A stretch of 64,000 bases of DNA from Chlorocebus sabaeus. Lineage: Eukaryota > Chordata > Mammalia > Primates > Cercopithecidae. The stretch's first letter is position 1, and each line of letters opens with the position of its first letter. Below the pieces are notes generated by a model. That model was not told the origin of the DNA, searched no databases, and saw only the letters and a list, made by a program, of their open reading frames with translations. Made by a program: the position numbers and the translations under genes. The stretch covers positions 81,120,382-81,184,381 of the forward strand of contig NC_132912.1 in assembly GCF_047675955.1 (NCBI RefSeq), written 5' to 3'. Below, in pieces: positions 24,490-36,725 of this stretch.

Positions 24490-25690
24490 CTATGTTTATT
24501 TAATCATTTATTTATATCAGTATGGATTCATGGATATTCATTTTATACTTTGAGTTATATTACAATGGCATTTAATTTTGTAACTCAATCGTTCCAGCTT
24601 TTGTCATTGGGATATCTTTCAGTTGACTCCTGTGTCTCTTTGACATGCAGCTATCGATGTGGGTTTTTTAGGGGTGTGCTTTTGTTCTTTGTTTTTTCAG
24701 CATTTCCTTACTTTATGGCACTATGTGATACTCCATTCTCCTCATTTATATTACCTGTTTCAGCCTCAGACATGTCCCAGAATCCAACATTTCTCCAAGG
24801 ATCCCTTATTCTTTTAATTGGAGAGTAGTATTAGAAAACAAGATTTGGGTGCTAGGTGTGCTTATTGCTACTGGGGTGTTGTTGCTTCCAGGCTGTCTCA
24901 GCTGAATGAGCAAGGAAAAATATGTGTGAATACTTACAAATATACATATTTCTATGTGCAATCATGCATGTCTATATTAAGTTAAATATGAATTCTAAAT
25001 GCTATCTCCAGCATTAATTCATTGCCACATGGATCATCATTCTTGCCTCTTTCCCTTGCTTATCTTTAAGTTCCCACTGCAACAGTGGGAAAGCTGGCTC
25101 TCACCATTCACCATCTGTTTACTTAATTGTTCCAGTATACATGTATACCAATATGAGCACTCATACTCTGATAGAAAATAACTTTATTGACGAGAGTGCA
25201 GGGCTTATGTGTAGTTCCTTCTGCTTTTAGTCTTACAGACTCTACTCATTTCCAGAAATAGGTTGGCACATTGTCCCCTCATCCCCTCCAGTGAAGTTGT
25301 TTAATACTTTTTAGTGCAGTTGGTATATCACTTTGTGCTATAAAGTTCCATGGATTATGACAAATGTGCAATGCCATATATCTGCTATCAAAGAATCATA
25401 CAGAATAGTTTCACTGCCCTTCATATTGCTGGTGCTTCACCTATTTAAACCTCCCTCCTACTCCCAATCCCCTAATCACCACTGATCTTTTCACTGTATC
25501 TATAGTGTTGCTTTTTCCAGAATGTCATACAATTGGAATTATACATGTTATAGAGTATTCAGATGGCCTTCTTTCATTTAGCAATATGCATTTTAGATTA
25601 ATCTGTGACTTTTGTGGCTTATTAGCTCATTTGAATTTTTTTCCCTCTTTCAACGAATGTTTACTGTACATTTACTATGCATGCATATTG

Positions 25691-26155
25691 GGGAAAGTAT
25701 GTACAAAAATTGCCATTTCAACTACCATTTAAAAAGGTACACATCAGTGGCAGTAAGCATATTCACATTGTTGAATGTGAACTTTCACCACTACCTCTTT
25801 CTAGAACTTTTAATTATTTCCAATTGAAATTCTGTGTCCATTAAATAATAACTCCCCATTCTACCGTCACCTAGCCCTTGGTAAACTCTGTTTTTCTGTC
25901 CATAATTTTGCCTATCCTAGAAACCATGTATAAATGGAACCATCCTATATTTGTCCTTTTATATCTGTCTTGTTTCACATAGCATAATATTTTCAAGGAT
26001 ATCTATGTTGTCGCATGTGCCAAAATTTCATTCTTTTTTTAAGGCTGAATAATATTTCATTGCATATGTATGCCATATTTTATCCTTTTATCTGTTGATG
26101 GATACTTGGATTGTTTCTACTGTTTGGCAATTATGGATAATGCTGCTATCAATAT
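25691..26155 (-). mobile_element. L1M fragment nested in older L1M, antisense
   Basis: A second copy of the L1M antisense 3' end interrupts the first: 'acacatcagtggcagtaagc', 'atattcacattgttgaatgt', 'ataaatggaaccatcctata' and 'aataatatttcattgcatat'. The flanking L1M text resumes at about 26156 ('gtgctcattttattttataa'), restoring its own 'aataatattccattgtgtag'. Boundaries are uncertain by tens of bases. Confidence 0.65.
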
Positions 26156-26480
26156 TGGTGCTCATTTTATTTTATAACTGAATAATATTCCATTGTGTAG
26201 ATGATCACAGTTTATCTGTTCACCTATTGAAGGGAATATTGGTTGCTTCCAATTTTTTTTTTTTTACAATAATGAATAAAGTTTCCAGTTTTTCACAATT
26301 ATAAATAAAGCTACATTTGCATGTTGGTTTTTTTGTAGATGTAAGTTTTAAAATCAGTTAAGTAACTACCTAAGAGTGCAATTTCTGGATCACATGACAA
26401 AACAACGTTTAGCTTTGTAAAACACCAAACTGTCCTACCATTTCACATTCCTTTATAAAATTATTTTAGTATTTTTCCTT

Positions 26481-28620
26481 AAATTTGCAATATGCATTTA
26501 CAACTAATCTAAGTCTACTTTCAAATAATACTATGCTGCTTTTCAGTGCAGATACCTTATGACAGAGTGTTCCCTTAGAGCATTGTCCCTTAGAACATTG
26601 CTGTATTTTTATTTATTTCACTTATACGTATGATATAATCACACAATTACTACTATTACTTTGAAAAAAACATATTTTTTCAATTTACAATAAGGAAGAA
26701 ATAAGGTTTTATTTTACCTTCATTTATTCCTTCTTTGATGCTTTACTTTTTAAAATGTAGATTTGAGTTTCTGACCTATATCATTTTGCTTTTCTCTGAA
26801 GACCTTTTTTTCTTAAAAAAGAAATTATGTTTTTCAGGGCAGGTATGTTGGAGACAAATTCTTTCAGTTTTTGTTTGTTTGAGAAAGTATCTCTCCTTAT
26901 CTTTTCAAGGCTAATTTTGCTGGATATAAAATTCTAGGGCTTTTTTTTTTTTTCTTTTAACACTAAGTATTTCACTCCCCTCACTTCTTGCTTGCATGAT
27001 TTCTGAAGAAAAGTCTCCTATAATTGTTAATTTTTTTATTCTCTAGGTAAGGCTTTTATTCTCCTCTGGCTTCTCTCAAGTTTTGCCATTTGTCTTTGGT
27101 TTTCTGCAGTTTGAATGTGATATTTTTAGGTATAAAGTTTTTAATTTTTATTTTGTTGGTGTTCTCTGAATTTCTGGATCTGCAGTTGGCATCTTTCATT
27201 AAATTTGGAAAGAATATTACTTTAAATATTTTTATTACTCTGTTGTCTCTTTCTTCTTTTTTGGTATTCCAATTATGCTACATTACAGTCTATGAAATTG
27301 CCTTACAGTTTTTGCATATTCTATGGTTTTTTTTCCATTTCACTTTGAAAAGTTTCCATTGACATGTCTTCAAGTTCACTGATTTTTTCCTCTCAGCTGT
27401 GTCCACTCTACTCATAATTGTATCAAAGCCATTATTCATTTATCTTACAGCATTTTTTATTTCTAGCATTTTGTTTTGATTCCTTCTTAAGAGTTTCCAT
27501 TTCTCTCTTTACATAACACATCTGTTCTTGCAGGTTTCCCACTTTTTCCATTAGAGCCCTTAATATAATAATCAAAGTTACTTTAGATTCCAGGTCTTAT
27601 AATTCCAAAATCTTTGTCATATCTGAATCTGGTTCTGATACTTGCTTTGTCTCTTCAGAATTCCTTTTTACATTCCTTGTAATTTTTTTATTGAAAGCCA
27701 AGCACTGTATAACTTGTAGTAACAAGTGAGAGAAATAGACCTTTAGTGTGAGGTTTTATGTTGCTGTAGCTATGAGTTATGTTGCTTGTATAGTCTGTTG
27801 TAGCTGTAGGTGCTATGAATTTCAAAATCCTTTAGTCTTCTTCTTTTTTTCCCCATTGCTGTCTTTGGTTTTCCAAGAATTCCTTCTTAAACAGTCTGAG
27901 TGGTAATCCATGTTTATGCTGAGGCCCCACTGAAGTGATGCTAAGAAGTGAGTAAGGGGTCATATTCAATAATCTTAAAATTAGCTGAGTTTTTAGTGGG
28001 CTGTGGGCTGTAAGTTTCACTACAACTTCTTTTTTTCCCTCTTCCTGCTCCTTGAGTGAGATAGAAGGCTAGAGAGGGCTGGAATTGGGTAATTGCTCCT
28101 CTACCTGTATGAGATTAAGTTCTGCTGAAGTCTTTTTCACTTGAGCAGAGCAATTTGTTGTGAAGAACTCACTGAAAACATTTCAAAAATGATCACTTTC
28201 CCCCTTCCCTTGCTAAAGATATGAGGTGATTTTTCTTGGCTCTTCATTATGGGAACCCAGTGAGGTTCCTGGAGGTAAAATCTATCTATGAAAGTTGGGT
28301 AGGCCTCCCTAAGACTGGAGTCCCCAGGTTTTCTCATTCTCATGCTAGCCTACATTCGGCCTAGAGCAATTTATCCAAATAACTATTTAGGTATTCCTAC
28401 CAGTGTATGGCTCCAGTAACTTCTGCTCTGGGCTAGCTAATCTTGGCTGTGTTTCCTTATATTCTCGTCTCTCTAGATTTCAGAGTGGCTGTTTGTCCTG
28501 CAACCTCAATTCTCTGATGGTCTAAGAAAAGCTATGGATTTTCAGTTTGTTCAGCCTTTTTTCTTGTTCTAAAGTTGGGAGCCACAATTTCTAAGCTCTT
28601 ACTATCAGAACTGAACATGA
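26481..28620 (-). mobile_element. L1M/HAL1-like 5' part, antisense
   Basis: Antisense ORF1-proximal text of old L1/HAL1 elements: 'gctggatataaaattctagg', 'gatttctgaagaaaagtctc', 'gtcttcaagttcactgattt', 'ttataattccaaaatctttg' and 'attgaaagccaagcactgta'. This is followed by probable 5' UTR ending near 'ttctaagctcttac' (28587-28600). It directly follows an L1M 3' part with no ORF2 body between, the arrangement of HAL1 (half-L1) elements. Assignment is from memory and could also be two adjacent fragments. Confidence 0.6.
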
Positions 28621-30212
28621 AAGTCTCTTAACATTCATTTTTTTGTGTGTTTAAAAACTTCTTCAAACAAGAGGCTATGACAAATGGTCCTCTATAAATT
28701 TAAGGTACAGTTATTGTTAAAATTTTGTGAATTTGATAGATTGTTATCATCTTGGAAAGGATGGAAGGAATTTCATCATTTTGAAGTGTAAAAGTAGAGA
28801 CTGCTTCTGCTGTCTGATGGGCTAGCTAAAGGTGTGTGTCCTTCTGAATCTGAGGTGAGGCTAATTGGAGGGATATAATGTGTTTATCATAATTAAATTT
28901 TAAGTATAGCAACATGAGTTATTTATCTCCCTCTGGACACTTGCAGAGATAGACCATTAAAAATCTTCTACCTTTCACAAAATGTACAGGAAATAAAGTA
29001 GCATTTCACCTGCTACTTCCCTGATCTGCAGGTATCAAACAAAGGGATGTGAAAATGGGAAAGAGCAGCATAGCTGAACTGTCAGGAAATACACTCAAGC
29101 TTAGTGTCTGGAAAATTACCACAAGTGTGAACATGCAGTCTTACAGAGGACCTTAACAGATGGCAGGGTCAAGGCAATTTATTTCAAAGTGTCTGCAGTC
29201 CTATCAGTAAGAAATAAAATCACAACTTGATGTGATTAGTGGATATTTAAGTAGACTGTGATACAATCATGAAATCCCAAACTGAGAAAGCCCAATAGGG
29301 AACAAGGTGATGATCTTTGTTCTGTTAGATTTTATCAGAAGCAGCCAGAGGGCAGCACAGCAGTTTAATTTTAAATGGCAAAAAAGCTCTCCAAACAGAC
29401 CCTTATGCCGAGGAAGTGAACCACAGATGGTGTTTCTTATTCAAGGTTCACAGACACCTCCCACAAACACAAGACAAAGATACTGTCAGGCATTCAAATG
29501 AGAATAAGAAGAAATATCTAGAATTCAGAGAAGCTGACTGAAAAAAACGGCAGCAAAACCTTGATCTACCAATAATAACAGGTAGGAAAAAGATGGGCAA
29601 TGAGAAAATAGGCAGATTTATTAAATAGCACCCTTCAATCTTAAACAGAACTGGAAGAAAAGTTTTAAAAACAAAGTAATTTATGGCACATATCTAATTT
29701 GTTCACTCACTCACCTAAATACCTTTTGGAATCTGTTTTAAAGCCAAGCCAGCATTAGCCCAATGGCTTGCACTATCTGCCCATCTACTTTCAGAAATGA
29801 CCCCTGAAAAATTAAAGTAGAGAATAATGACCCTGAGCCCATAAAACCAGATTTAATTTAATTCACCAGATTTGTACTCTAAAGGATGACTCATGCACTT
29901 TAGAAAGTTTATTTTTGCAAAAGTTGATCTGCCTAATCCTTAAGTAATCAGAAAATCTGATTAAGAAGAGAATTCCATTATCATTTAGTATTTTCGTTAG
30001 TGTATTCCTTTTATCTATTGTTCTTTGGCCTGGACCATTGTCAGTTATATTCAAAGACATTTGGGATATAACATTTAGTCCATGAAGCAGAGTGGGTTAA
30101 ACTGAGATTAGTTTTTCTTAGTTCATAAGAACATAACAAATTTAAACTAAGCTAACAATTCTATTGCATTATTTCTATAATCACAAGCTACTGTCCAGTA
30201 AGAGACTTGATC
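28621..30212. other. Unassigned sequence
   Basis: No confident repeat or coding exon. The frame at 29307-29501 and other short frames show no family resemblance. Confidence 0.35.
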
Positions 30213-30510
30213 CATAAATTTATGGGCCATTTTTTTCTGAACCCTAAATCAGAGTTCGTGATATGTGTGAGAATACTTTTGTGGATAATGATAGATTTGT
30301 CAAAATGTTAGATTTTCCTAGAAATTCAAGATGTATATTCACTGTATACACCATTATTCTTCCATTGACTTGGAAAAGTTTGGAGACCTTACTAAGAGAT
30401 GGCCCAATCCATTCATTCATGCATTTAAGGTTCAACCTTTCCAGCTGTCCAGGAATTCAAATAGAGCAGAAGGTCATCTATTTGAGTTGCTTCATTTCTG
30501 CATAACACAT
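30213..30510 (+). repeat. Inverted repeat arm A
   Basis: Left arm of an imperfect inverted repeat paired with 31440-31921. Best-matching parts are 'tttcctagaaattcaagatg' (30315-30334), 'aaaagtttggagacctta' and 'attcaaatagagcagaaggt' (30454-30473). By eye the arms agree at roughly 80-85%. In this arm the place occupied by the GGAA tract in arm B holds only a short 'cattcattcatgcat'. Confidence 0.85.
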
Positions 30511-31439
30511 GTGCAAAGCACTTTTCCTAAGTAGAAGATGAGCCTCTTCTTAAATGTCACTGTGATGGAAAAGCATGTTCTTCCTTTTTGGACAGATGCT
30601 TCACTTAAGTCTCGGTCGCAGACTTTCTACCACCTGGCCTTGCCTCAAATGAAGTTTTTGACCAGTTCAAAATCTGTAATTAACAAAACCAAATCAAAAA
30701 GCTTTGGTTGCTTCTAATTCATGTTAAGGTCAACCAGTGGAAATAATAGTTCCAGGCCAATTTATAAAGGCTGAGAATGTCAGTAGTTATTCGTTTTGGA
30801 AAAGCAAGCAGACAAAAATAACAAAGGCAGAGGCAAGGGTTCAAGACTTGGTATTTCAGTTTGTTTGTTTGTTAGACATTTTTCCCCCTTGGGAAGTGCT
30901 GATGTGTTTTGTACTCTTTCAGAATATGAATGTGGAGACAAGAGGGTGCTTAATTTGATGACATACGGAAAGCTACTTATCGGTCTTTCGCCTCTTGCAT
31001 TTTAATGTGGTTATTACTATAATATTACCATCATCATGCGTGCCATAATTTTTACTTATTTAATTATTTCATTCAATAAATATTCCTTAAGTGTCTGTAA
31101 GTGAAAAGCACAGACAGCATGACTGCTCTCCTTTTCCTCTGCTCCTCCATGTCCCCCTTTCAAATATATCTTAATAACTTCTTGTCATTTTGGGCATTCT
31201 TTATGATTTAGTAAACAGCAAGTGTTTACCGGTAATCTATAAGGGAATAAACACTATAGACCTTTTCATGGCTTGAGCCACTCCTGGGCACAATCCTGTA
31301 TGTGTGTGTATGTGTATATGTTCATATCAGTTCACCTCTGATCTCAGCACCCTTGTAAACATCCTGTCCTGATAATTATTTCTTCTTCCTTTCCTCCCTG
31401 AATATCTGCATCGCAGACCTGAAGAACTCTATGTCTTTA
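30511..31439. other. Spacer between inverted repeat arms
   Basis: About 930 bp, mostly unassigned. 31050-31110 ('attcaataaatattccttaa') resembles a short end of an ancient LINE/SINE. 31291-31320 has a TG/TATG run. Confidence 0.35.
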
Positions 31440-31921
31440 TGTGTCAAGGGGATATCAAGCAACTCAAATCAGATGACCTTCGGCTCTATTTGAATGTCTG
31501 GAAAGCCGGAAAGGCTGAACCTTAAAGGAGGGAAAGAAGGAAGGAAGGAAGGAAGGAAGGAAAGAAGGAAGGAAGGAAGGAAGGAAGGAAAGAAGGAAGG
31601 AAGGAAGAAGGAAGGAAGAAGGAAAGAAGGAAGGAAGGAAGGAAGGAAGGAAGGAAGGAAGGAAGGAAAGAAGGAAGGAAGAAGGAAAGAAGGAAGGAAG
31701 GAAGGAAGGAAGGAAGGAAGGAAGGAAGGAAGGAAGGAAAGAAGGGATTGGGTAGTTTCTTAGTGAGGTCTCCAAACTTTTCTAAGCCAATAGAAAAAGG
31801 TAATGGTAGATACAGTGACTATACATCCTGAATTTCTAGGAAAATTCATCACTTTGAAAAATGTATTACTATTTATAATGTACCCTGATTTATGGTTCTG
31901 AAAAAAATAGCACATAAATTT
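31440..31921 (-). repeat. Inverted repeat arm B with GGAA expansion
   Basis: Its reverse complement matches arm A in order: 'ataaatttatg' at the outer end, then 'tttcctagaaattcaggatg', 'aaaagtttggagacctcact' and 'attcaaatagagccgaaggt'. A 224-bp purine tract splits it at 31524-31747. Where this arm has CG ('ccggc', 'gccgaag') arm A has CA ('ccagc', 'gcagaag'), as CpG decay would give. Confidence 0.85.
31524..31747 (+). repeat. (GGAA)n polypurine microsatellite
   Basis: 224 bp of uninterrupted A/G on the plus strand, mainly GGAA with AAAGAA interruptions at a few places. Complementary strand is pure C/T. The open frames of K/E/R/G and S/F/L/P repeats on either strand come from this tract and are not genes. 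Confidence 0.97.
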
Positions 31922-32794
31922 ATATCTTTCCAAGATGTGAGCTAACAGTTGCTCAGTTGTTGTCACTCAAAGCATGTTTTCCTATTCATGGGGAATATTT
32001 GAAGGGTAAAAAGTCTTCAAGACTCAAAGCAATAGATTTCTAATACTGGAATTTCAGGTTACTTGAGGTCTTGGTGGAGATAGATTATTTTTTGGCCAGA
32101 GGATGGCCTGGCACACCTCATTTCATATCAAGCAACCCATCACCCATTCTGCATATAACTAAGGTCCAACTGACCCTCTTCATGTACTTGACAGCTGATT
32201 GATAAATCCTTCAGACTCTGCCATGCACATCTTCTGGGTGTAGTGTCTTCACTGAAGCAAAGGGGAATGGAAGAATGCACTAAAGATGTACTTAAGAGGC
32301 CAAGTGTTAATCCTTTGGGAGTAAATTCTTTTGGGTTGGATTCAGCACCAGTTTCATGTTTGGCATCTGGAAGTTATAGATTCTATATACTTTCAGAGTA
32401 GAGGCTATGTCTTATAAAACTAAGTATCCTTTCAAGCCCCTTATACAAATAAGTGCTCAGTAATTCCTTAGAGTTACAGAGTTATAAAGACAGTGGTTGC
32501 TCTGTTAATCAGAGAGAAATATATCTGTCCTCATTTTTGTCTGTGTGAATTCAAACATCAGCAACCAATAAATCAAAGACGATTACTTCCTTTGCTTTTT
32601 TTTGTTTTTCAATTTATCAGAGACACTGAAGGTCATTTATGGGTAAGGATATGAGCATTAAAAATAGAGTATACCAAGAGAGATGAAAATCAATGCATTA
32701 AAAGAAAACAATTTGGATTTTTAACTATTTGGTAAAATATAAAAACAGGAGAAAAATTTAGTCAATGATAGTTTTATATAATAAGACCTTTTAT
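31922..32794. other. Unassigned sequence
   Basis: No recognised repeat or exon. Confidence 0.35.
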
Positions 32795-33040
32795 CCTTCT
32801 AATGAGAATAATTTTATTATTTTTCTTTCTGATTGTGGAAGTAATACATTCACTGGGGAAAAATGTTAAATGCAAAAAAAAAGTTAAAAAATTTACCATC
32901 TGGAAATAACAACCATTGACATTTTGCTAGATAGTCTTCTATTTTTTTCAATGACTATTATATGTAAACACTTTTCTGTTTTTTCACAAAGATGGAATCA
33001 CTTTAAAACATATAGTTTTGTAACTGCCTTTTTTGCCCTA
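32795..33040 (-). mobile_element. L1M/L1ME 3' UTR fragment, antisense
   Basis: Resembles the antisense 3' UTR of old L1ME/L1M4 elements: 'gtggaagtaatacattcact', 'taacaaccattgacattttg', 'gatggaatcactttaaaaca' and 'tagttttgtaactgcctttt'. Short and diverged. Confidence 0.55.
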
Positions 33041-33265
33041 CCTGTAATTGGGTTTACATGTTAATAGATGCCAACCCAAAGGGCCACATGGCAATTCTAT
33101 GCCACTAAATCACCGGGACCAATGGACATTTATGGTGGCACCACAGTGTTGCTACTGCACTGTGTTGCTAACAACATTGAAACTGCTTGCTCTTGATGGG
33201 CTTTCCACAAGGTGCTTTCAGGCCTCTGAACTGAGGATGCCCAGTGGATTTTAGAAATTCCTGAG

Positions 33266-33387
33266 TGATTGTCATATATGTTGGGCCTGGACTGCTACTT
33301 ATCCTGGTTATTAAGAAATATCTAAATTGATTGTCATATGTTGGGCCTGGGTTGCTACTTATCCTGGTTATTAAGAAATATCTAAAT
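33266..33387 (+). repeat. Tandem duplication, 62 + 60 bp
   Basis: Copy 1 is 33266-33327 and copy 2 is 33328-33387, both starting 'tgattgtcatat' and ending 'aagaaatatctaaat'. They differ by a 2-base 'at' deletion and 'gact' versus 'ggtt' near the middle. Confidence 0.95.
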
Positions 33388-34319
33388 TCTCAGGCTCCCT
33401 TTCTTTAGGAAGGAACAGGCTGCCCCTTGGAAATGGGGCAGTACTTTTTGAGAAACTGAAATTAGTTTTTTAGGCAATTGGAAAAAGTACATATCTTGCT
33501 TCCCACCACTTTGCTTCGTATCCTGCTTACCCCAAAGGATTTAGAAATCCTTTTACATTTATCCACATAGCTCAGTTACTTTTCAGAAACATCCCACTTC
33601 CCAGAAATACCAAATAAATATTTATTGAAATCCATGTCGCGATGAATTTTCTGCCTGCTAATAATAATGTTATCTTACGTGCTGTAGGAGTGGGGCTCTT
33701 TAAATTTAGAAAGAAGCGTTTTCTGCAGGAGGACTTGCCATGTGGGTTTGGTTTGTGGGTTGTTCGTCAATTATCTTTTTTTTGGAAATAAATCCGTTTG
33801 CTGACTTAATGCCAACTTGCGTTACTTTGATTTTGCTGCTGAAGCAGGGGGAAAAACTAGTTTCTCTAAATATTTTTACAATATTTTACTGAATTGTGTT
33901 TTGACATCACAGAAACTCTAGCATTTTGGAGCTAGAAGGAATTTAGAAACCGCAGAGCTATGGGTCCTTGGTATTCTTGAAGGAACTTAAGAAGTTCATA
34001 AACCCTCAGAAATAATATACGAATGTGTGTGCATGTATGTGCGTATCCATTTTTCTTGAGTACTAAATGTCAAGTGTTAGATTACATTCCCAAAGGAATC
34101 CATGGTGGAAAACATGGTTAAAAGTCGCTGAAAGTCTTCATTTTGAAAAGGAACAAATTGAAATTCAGAAATCTTGCTCAAGGTCAGATTTTGAGTCAGC
34201 TTCTATCACTGTTTAAATTACTTACAGTAACCAAATTAAATATAAATGCAATGTTTCTATGCATATCAACATAATTTTTCAATCACTTTTGGTGTTTCAG
34301 AAAGATAACAGGTTGATAT
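33388..34319. other. Unassigned sequence
   Basis: Nothing recognised. A TG/ATG-rich short run occurs near 34024-34048. Confidence 0.35.
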
Positions 34320-34500
34320 GAGAAGTTCTACATTTGCATTCTGGTTTTGCCATGTAACTTGCCAAAATATCTGAATTTCTGTTTCCTCATCTATGAAATG
34401 GAAATTAAAAAGACTCCCTATAGAGTTCTTTCATGTTTTAAGGAGTTTGTGAGTATAAGTGTACCTAGCATAGGCACAGAGAAGACCTAAGTATTACAGA
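34320..34500 (+). mobile_element. MIR SINE fragment
   Basis: Sense MIR-like order: 'tggttttgccatgtaacttg', 'tctgtttcctcatctatgaa', 'atggaaattaaaaagactcc' and 'cctagcataggcacagagaa'. Diverged. Confidence 0.65.
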
Positions 34501-34544
34501 GTACGACCTTGCTATGGAATCTTAAGGATACAATTTAGAGGGTT

Positions 34545-34730
34545 TTATTCTAACAAGTGCTTAGGCAGTACTTGGAGTTTAGTTTCCGTTTCCTCAGCTG
34601 TAAAGTAGACCTAAGAACAGAACCTACCTTCTAGGGTTGTTCTGAGAATCACATTAGATAATTACTCACAGTGCTGAGGACAGACTATTTAATGTATTAA
34701 TGCTTAATGAATGTTAGCTATAACAATTAA
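34545..34730 (+). mobile_element. MIR SINE fragment (second)
   Basis: Another sense MIR-like block: 'tttcctcagctgtaaagtag', 'aacctaccttctagggttgt', 'tctgagaatcacattagata' and 'gctgaggacagactatttaa'. It follows the previous MIR within 50 bp. Confidence 0.65.
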
Positions 34731-34954
34731 TATTTTCTCAGCATTTTGTAGTGTATCATTTGATTCCTTTAGATCATAATAATAACCTTATGAGTTGGTA
34801 TATATCTATACAAACACATTTACACACAATATACACTGTTAAATCAATACGCATTCATAATAAAAAGATTAGGTTCCATTATTTTCTACTTTTGCATTTT
34901 CCAGCCCTCCACATGGCACATGTATAAGTTTCATAATAAAAAACTCAAATTTTA

Positions 34955-36332
34955 TTTTTTAAAAAATCACAACATACCCATGTATTTATGGTCAATTAAA
35001 TTTTCACAAGGGTGCCAAGGAAATTCAATTAAGAAAAAATAGCCTTTTCAATAAATAGTCCTGGGACAATTGAGTATCCACATGTAAAAGACGAAGTGGG
35101 CTGTCCTATACGAATATGTAAAATTAGTGGAAAATGGATCAAAAACCTAAACATAAGGGTTAAACTATAAAACTGTTAGAAGAAACTATAGGTATAAATT
35201 TTTGTAGCTTTGGATTAGGTAATTATTTATTAGATGTGACACCAAAAGCATAAAGCAACCAAAAAATAAATTGGACTTAAAATTAAAAACTATTGTACAT
35301 TAAATACATTATCAAGAAAGGGAAAGAGCAGAAAATGGGAAAATATTTTAAAATCCTATATATCTGATAAAGGATTTGTATCCATAATATATTAAAAAGA
35401 CTTACAACCAAATAACACAAAGACAAATTAAATTAAAATAGGCAAAGATTTTGAATAAACATTTCTTCAAAGAAGACATGCAACTGGCCAGTAAATACAT
35501 GAAAATAATCTCAATATTATTATTCATTAGGGAAAATGCAAATCAAAACCACAATGAGATAGTACTTTACACTCCCTAGTAGACTATAATTTAAAAGGCA
35601 GTCAATAACAGTGTTGGTGAAGATGTGGAGAAAATGGAACCTTCACACATGGCTGATGGGGATGTAAACTGGTGAAACTGGTGCAGCCCCTTTGGAAAAC
35701 AGTTTGTCAGTTCCTCAAAGAGTTAACTGTAGGTTATTATACGATCCAACAATTCCACCCAGGAGAAACAAAAATAGGTTCACACAAAAACTTGTACATG
35801 TGTACATGAATGAGTGTTAATAGCTGCATAATTCTTAATATCAAAAGCTGCCACCACTCAAATGTCCCTCAACCGAGTGGTGTACAAACAAAATGTGTAT
35901 CTATATACATGCCCCATATATTTCATATAATTGAATATTATTTGTTCCTGAAAGGAAATGAAGGACTAATGTATACTACAACATGGATGAAACTTGAAAA
36001 CATTGTGCCAAGTTAAAAAAAAAAAAAGCCAGTAACAAAGGACCACGTATTGTATGATTCCATTTATATAAAATCTACAGAATAAGCAAATATGTAGGGA
36101 TAGAAAGTAGACATGTGGTTGCCCCAGGTTGGGGGGTAGAGTTTGGGGGGGAAATAGAAAGTGATTACTAATAGTTTTGGTGCTTCTTTTTGGGGTGATG
36201 AAATATTCTAGAGTTGATTGTGATGATGACTGTACAATTCTGTGAATATACTAAATACCATTCAATCTTATACTTTAAATGGTTTAATTGTATGATATGT
36301 GAATTATATCTCAATAAAGTCTTATAAAAATT
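34955..36332 (+). mobile_element. L1M (L1MB-type) ORF2 end and 3' UTR
   Basis: Sense L1: 'caataaatagtcctgggaca', 'gcaaatcaaaaccacaatga', 'ggtgaagatgtggagaaaat' and 'atggatgaaacttgaaaaca'. The 3' UTR contains 'gattccatttatataaaatc' and ends 'tatctcaataaagtc'. An A-run at 36017-36028 and a G-run near 36144-36151 lie inside. No open frame of useful length. Confidence 0.85.
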
Positions 36333-36725
36333 ATTGTTAGTAGTAGTATGGGGGTATTTATTCACCTGAACAGATATTTTTGCATCGTCTTCTTTAGTTA
36401 ATACAATTTCTCAATAGAGCTTCATATGTGGAAGCCACCTCATCTAGTTTGTTGGATCTTTCCATTTTCTGACCCCACCAATATCCTTGTGATAGTTCAG
36501 GAGATAAGATCTTATGTTTTCAGTAATTAGACACACACAGGAAGAGATGACAACCACCACCACCTGCCTAAGTTTCTTTAAAGATTTTTTCTGTTTGTTT
36601 GTTTTCTCTTAATCATCTGTCTTCCTTGTCCCAACCAGATTATGCGAGCCACTTTTTCCATCATAGGCTGTCATTGAAAAGAAAAAAAAATTGAAAGTCC
36701 AGAATCTAATGAATTATCCCCATTT
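36333..36725. other. Unassigned sequence
   Basis: No clear family or exon. Confidence 0.35.

Larger units (their letters stand above)
17038..26480 (-). mobile_element. L1M 3' region, antisense, split by four insertions
   Basis: Antisense ancient L1M 3' UTR and ORF2 end. Segments 17038-17380, 17737-18111, 24498-25690 and 26156-26480 continue one another in order. Markers are 'gtacatttgttagcgttaat', 'gtcatgtcttctttaggttg' and 'cacacttaaggagtggaggg'. Beyond the large insertion come 'catttatttatatcagtatg', 'gtgctaggtgtgcttattgc', 'cagaatagtttcactgccct' and 'aatattccattgtgtagatg'. The inserted elements are annotated separately. A frame-preserving ORF2 is not visible. The adjoining 26481-28620 may be the 5' part of the same HAL1-like element. 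Confidence 0.8.

Noticed and set aside
31464..31775. Serine/proline/leucine-rich or lysine/glycine-rich open frames
   Set aside because: Pure translation of the GGAA microsatellite.
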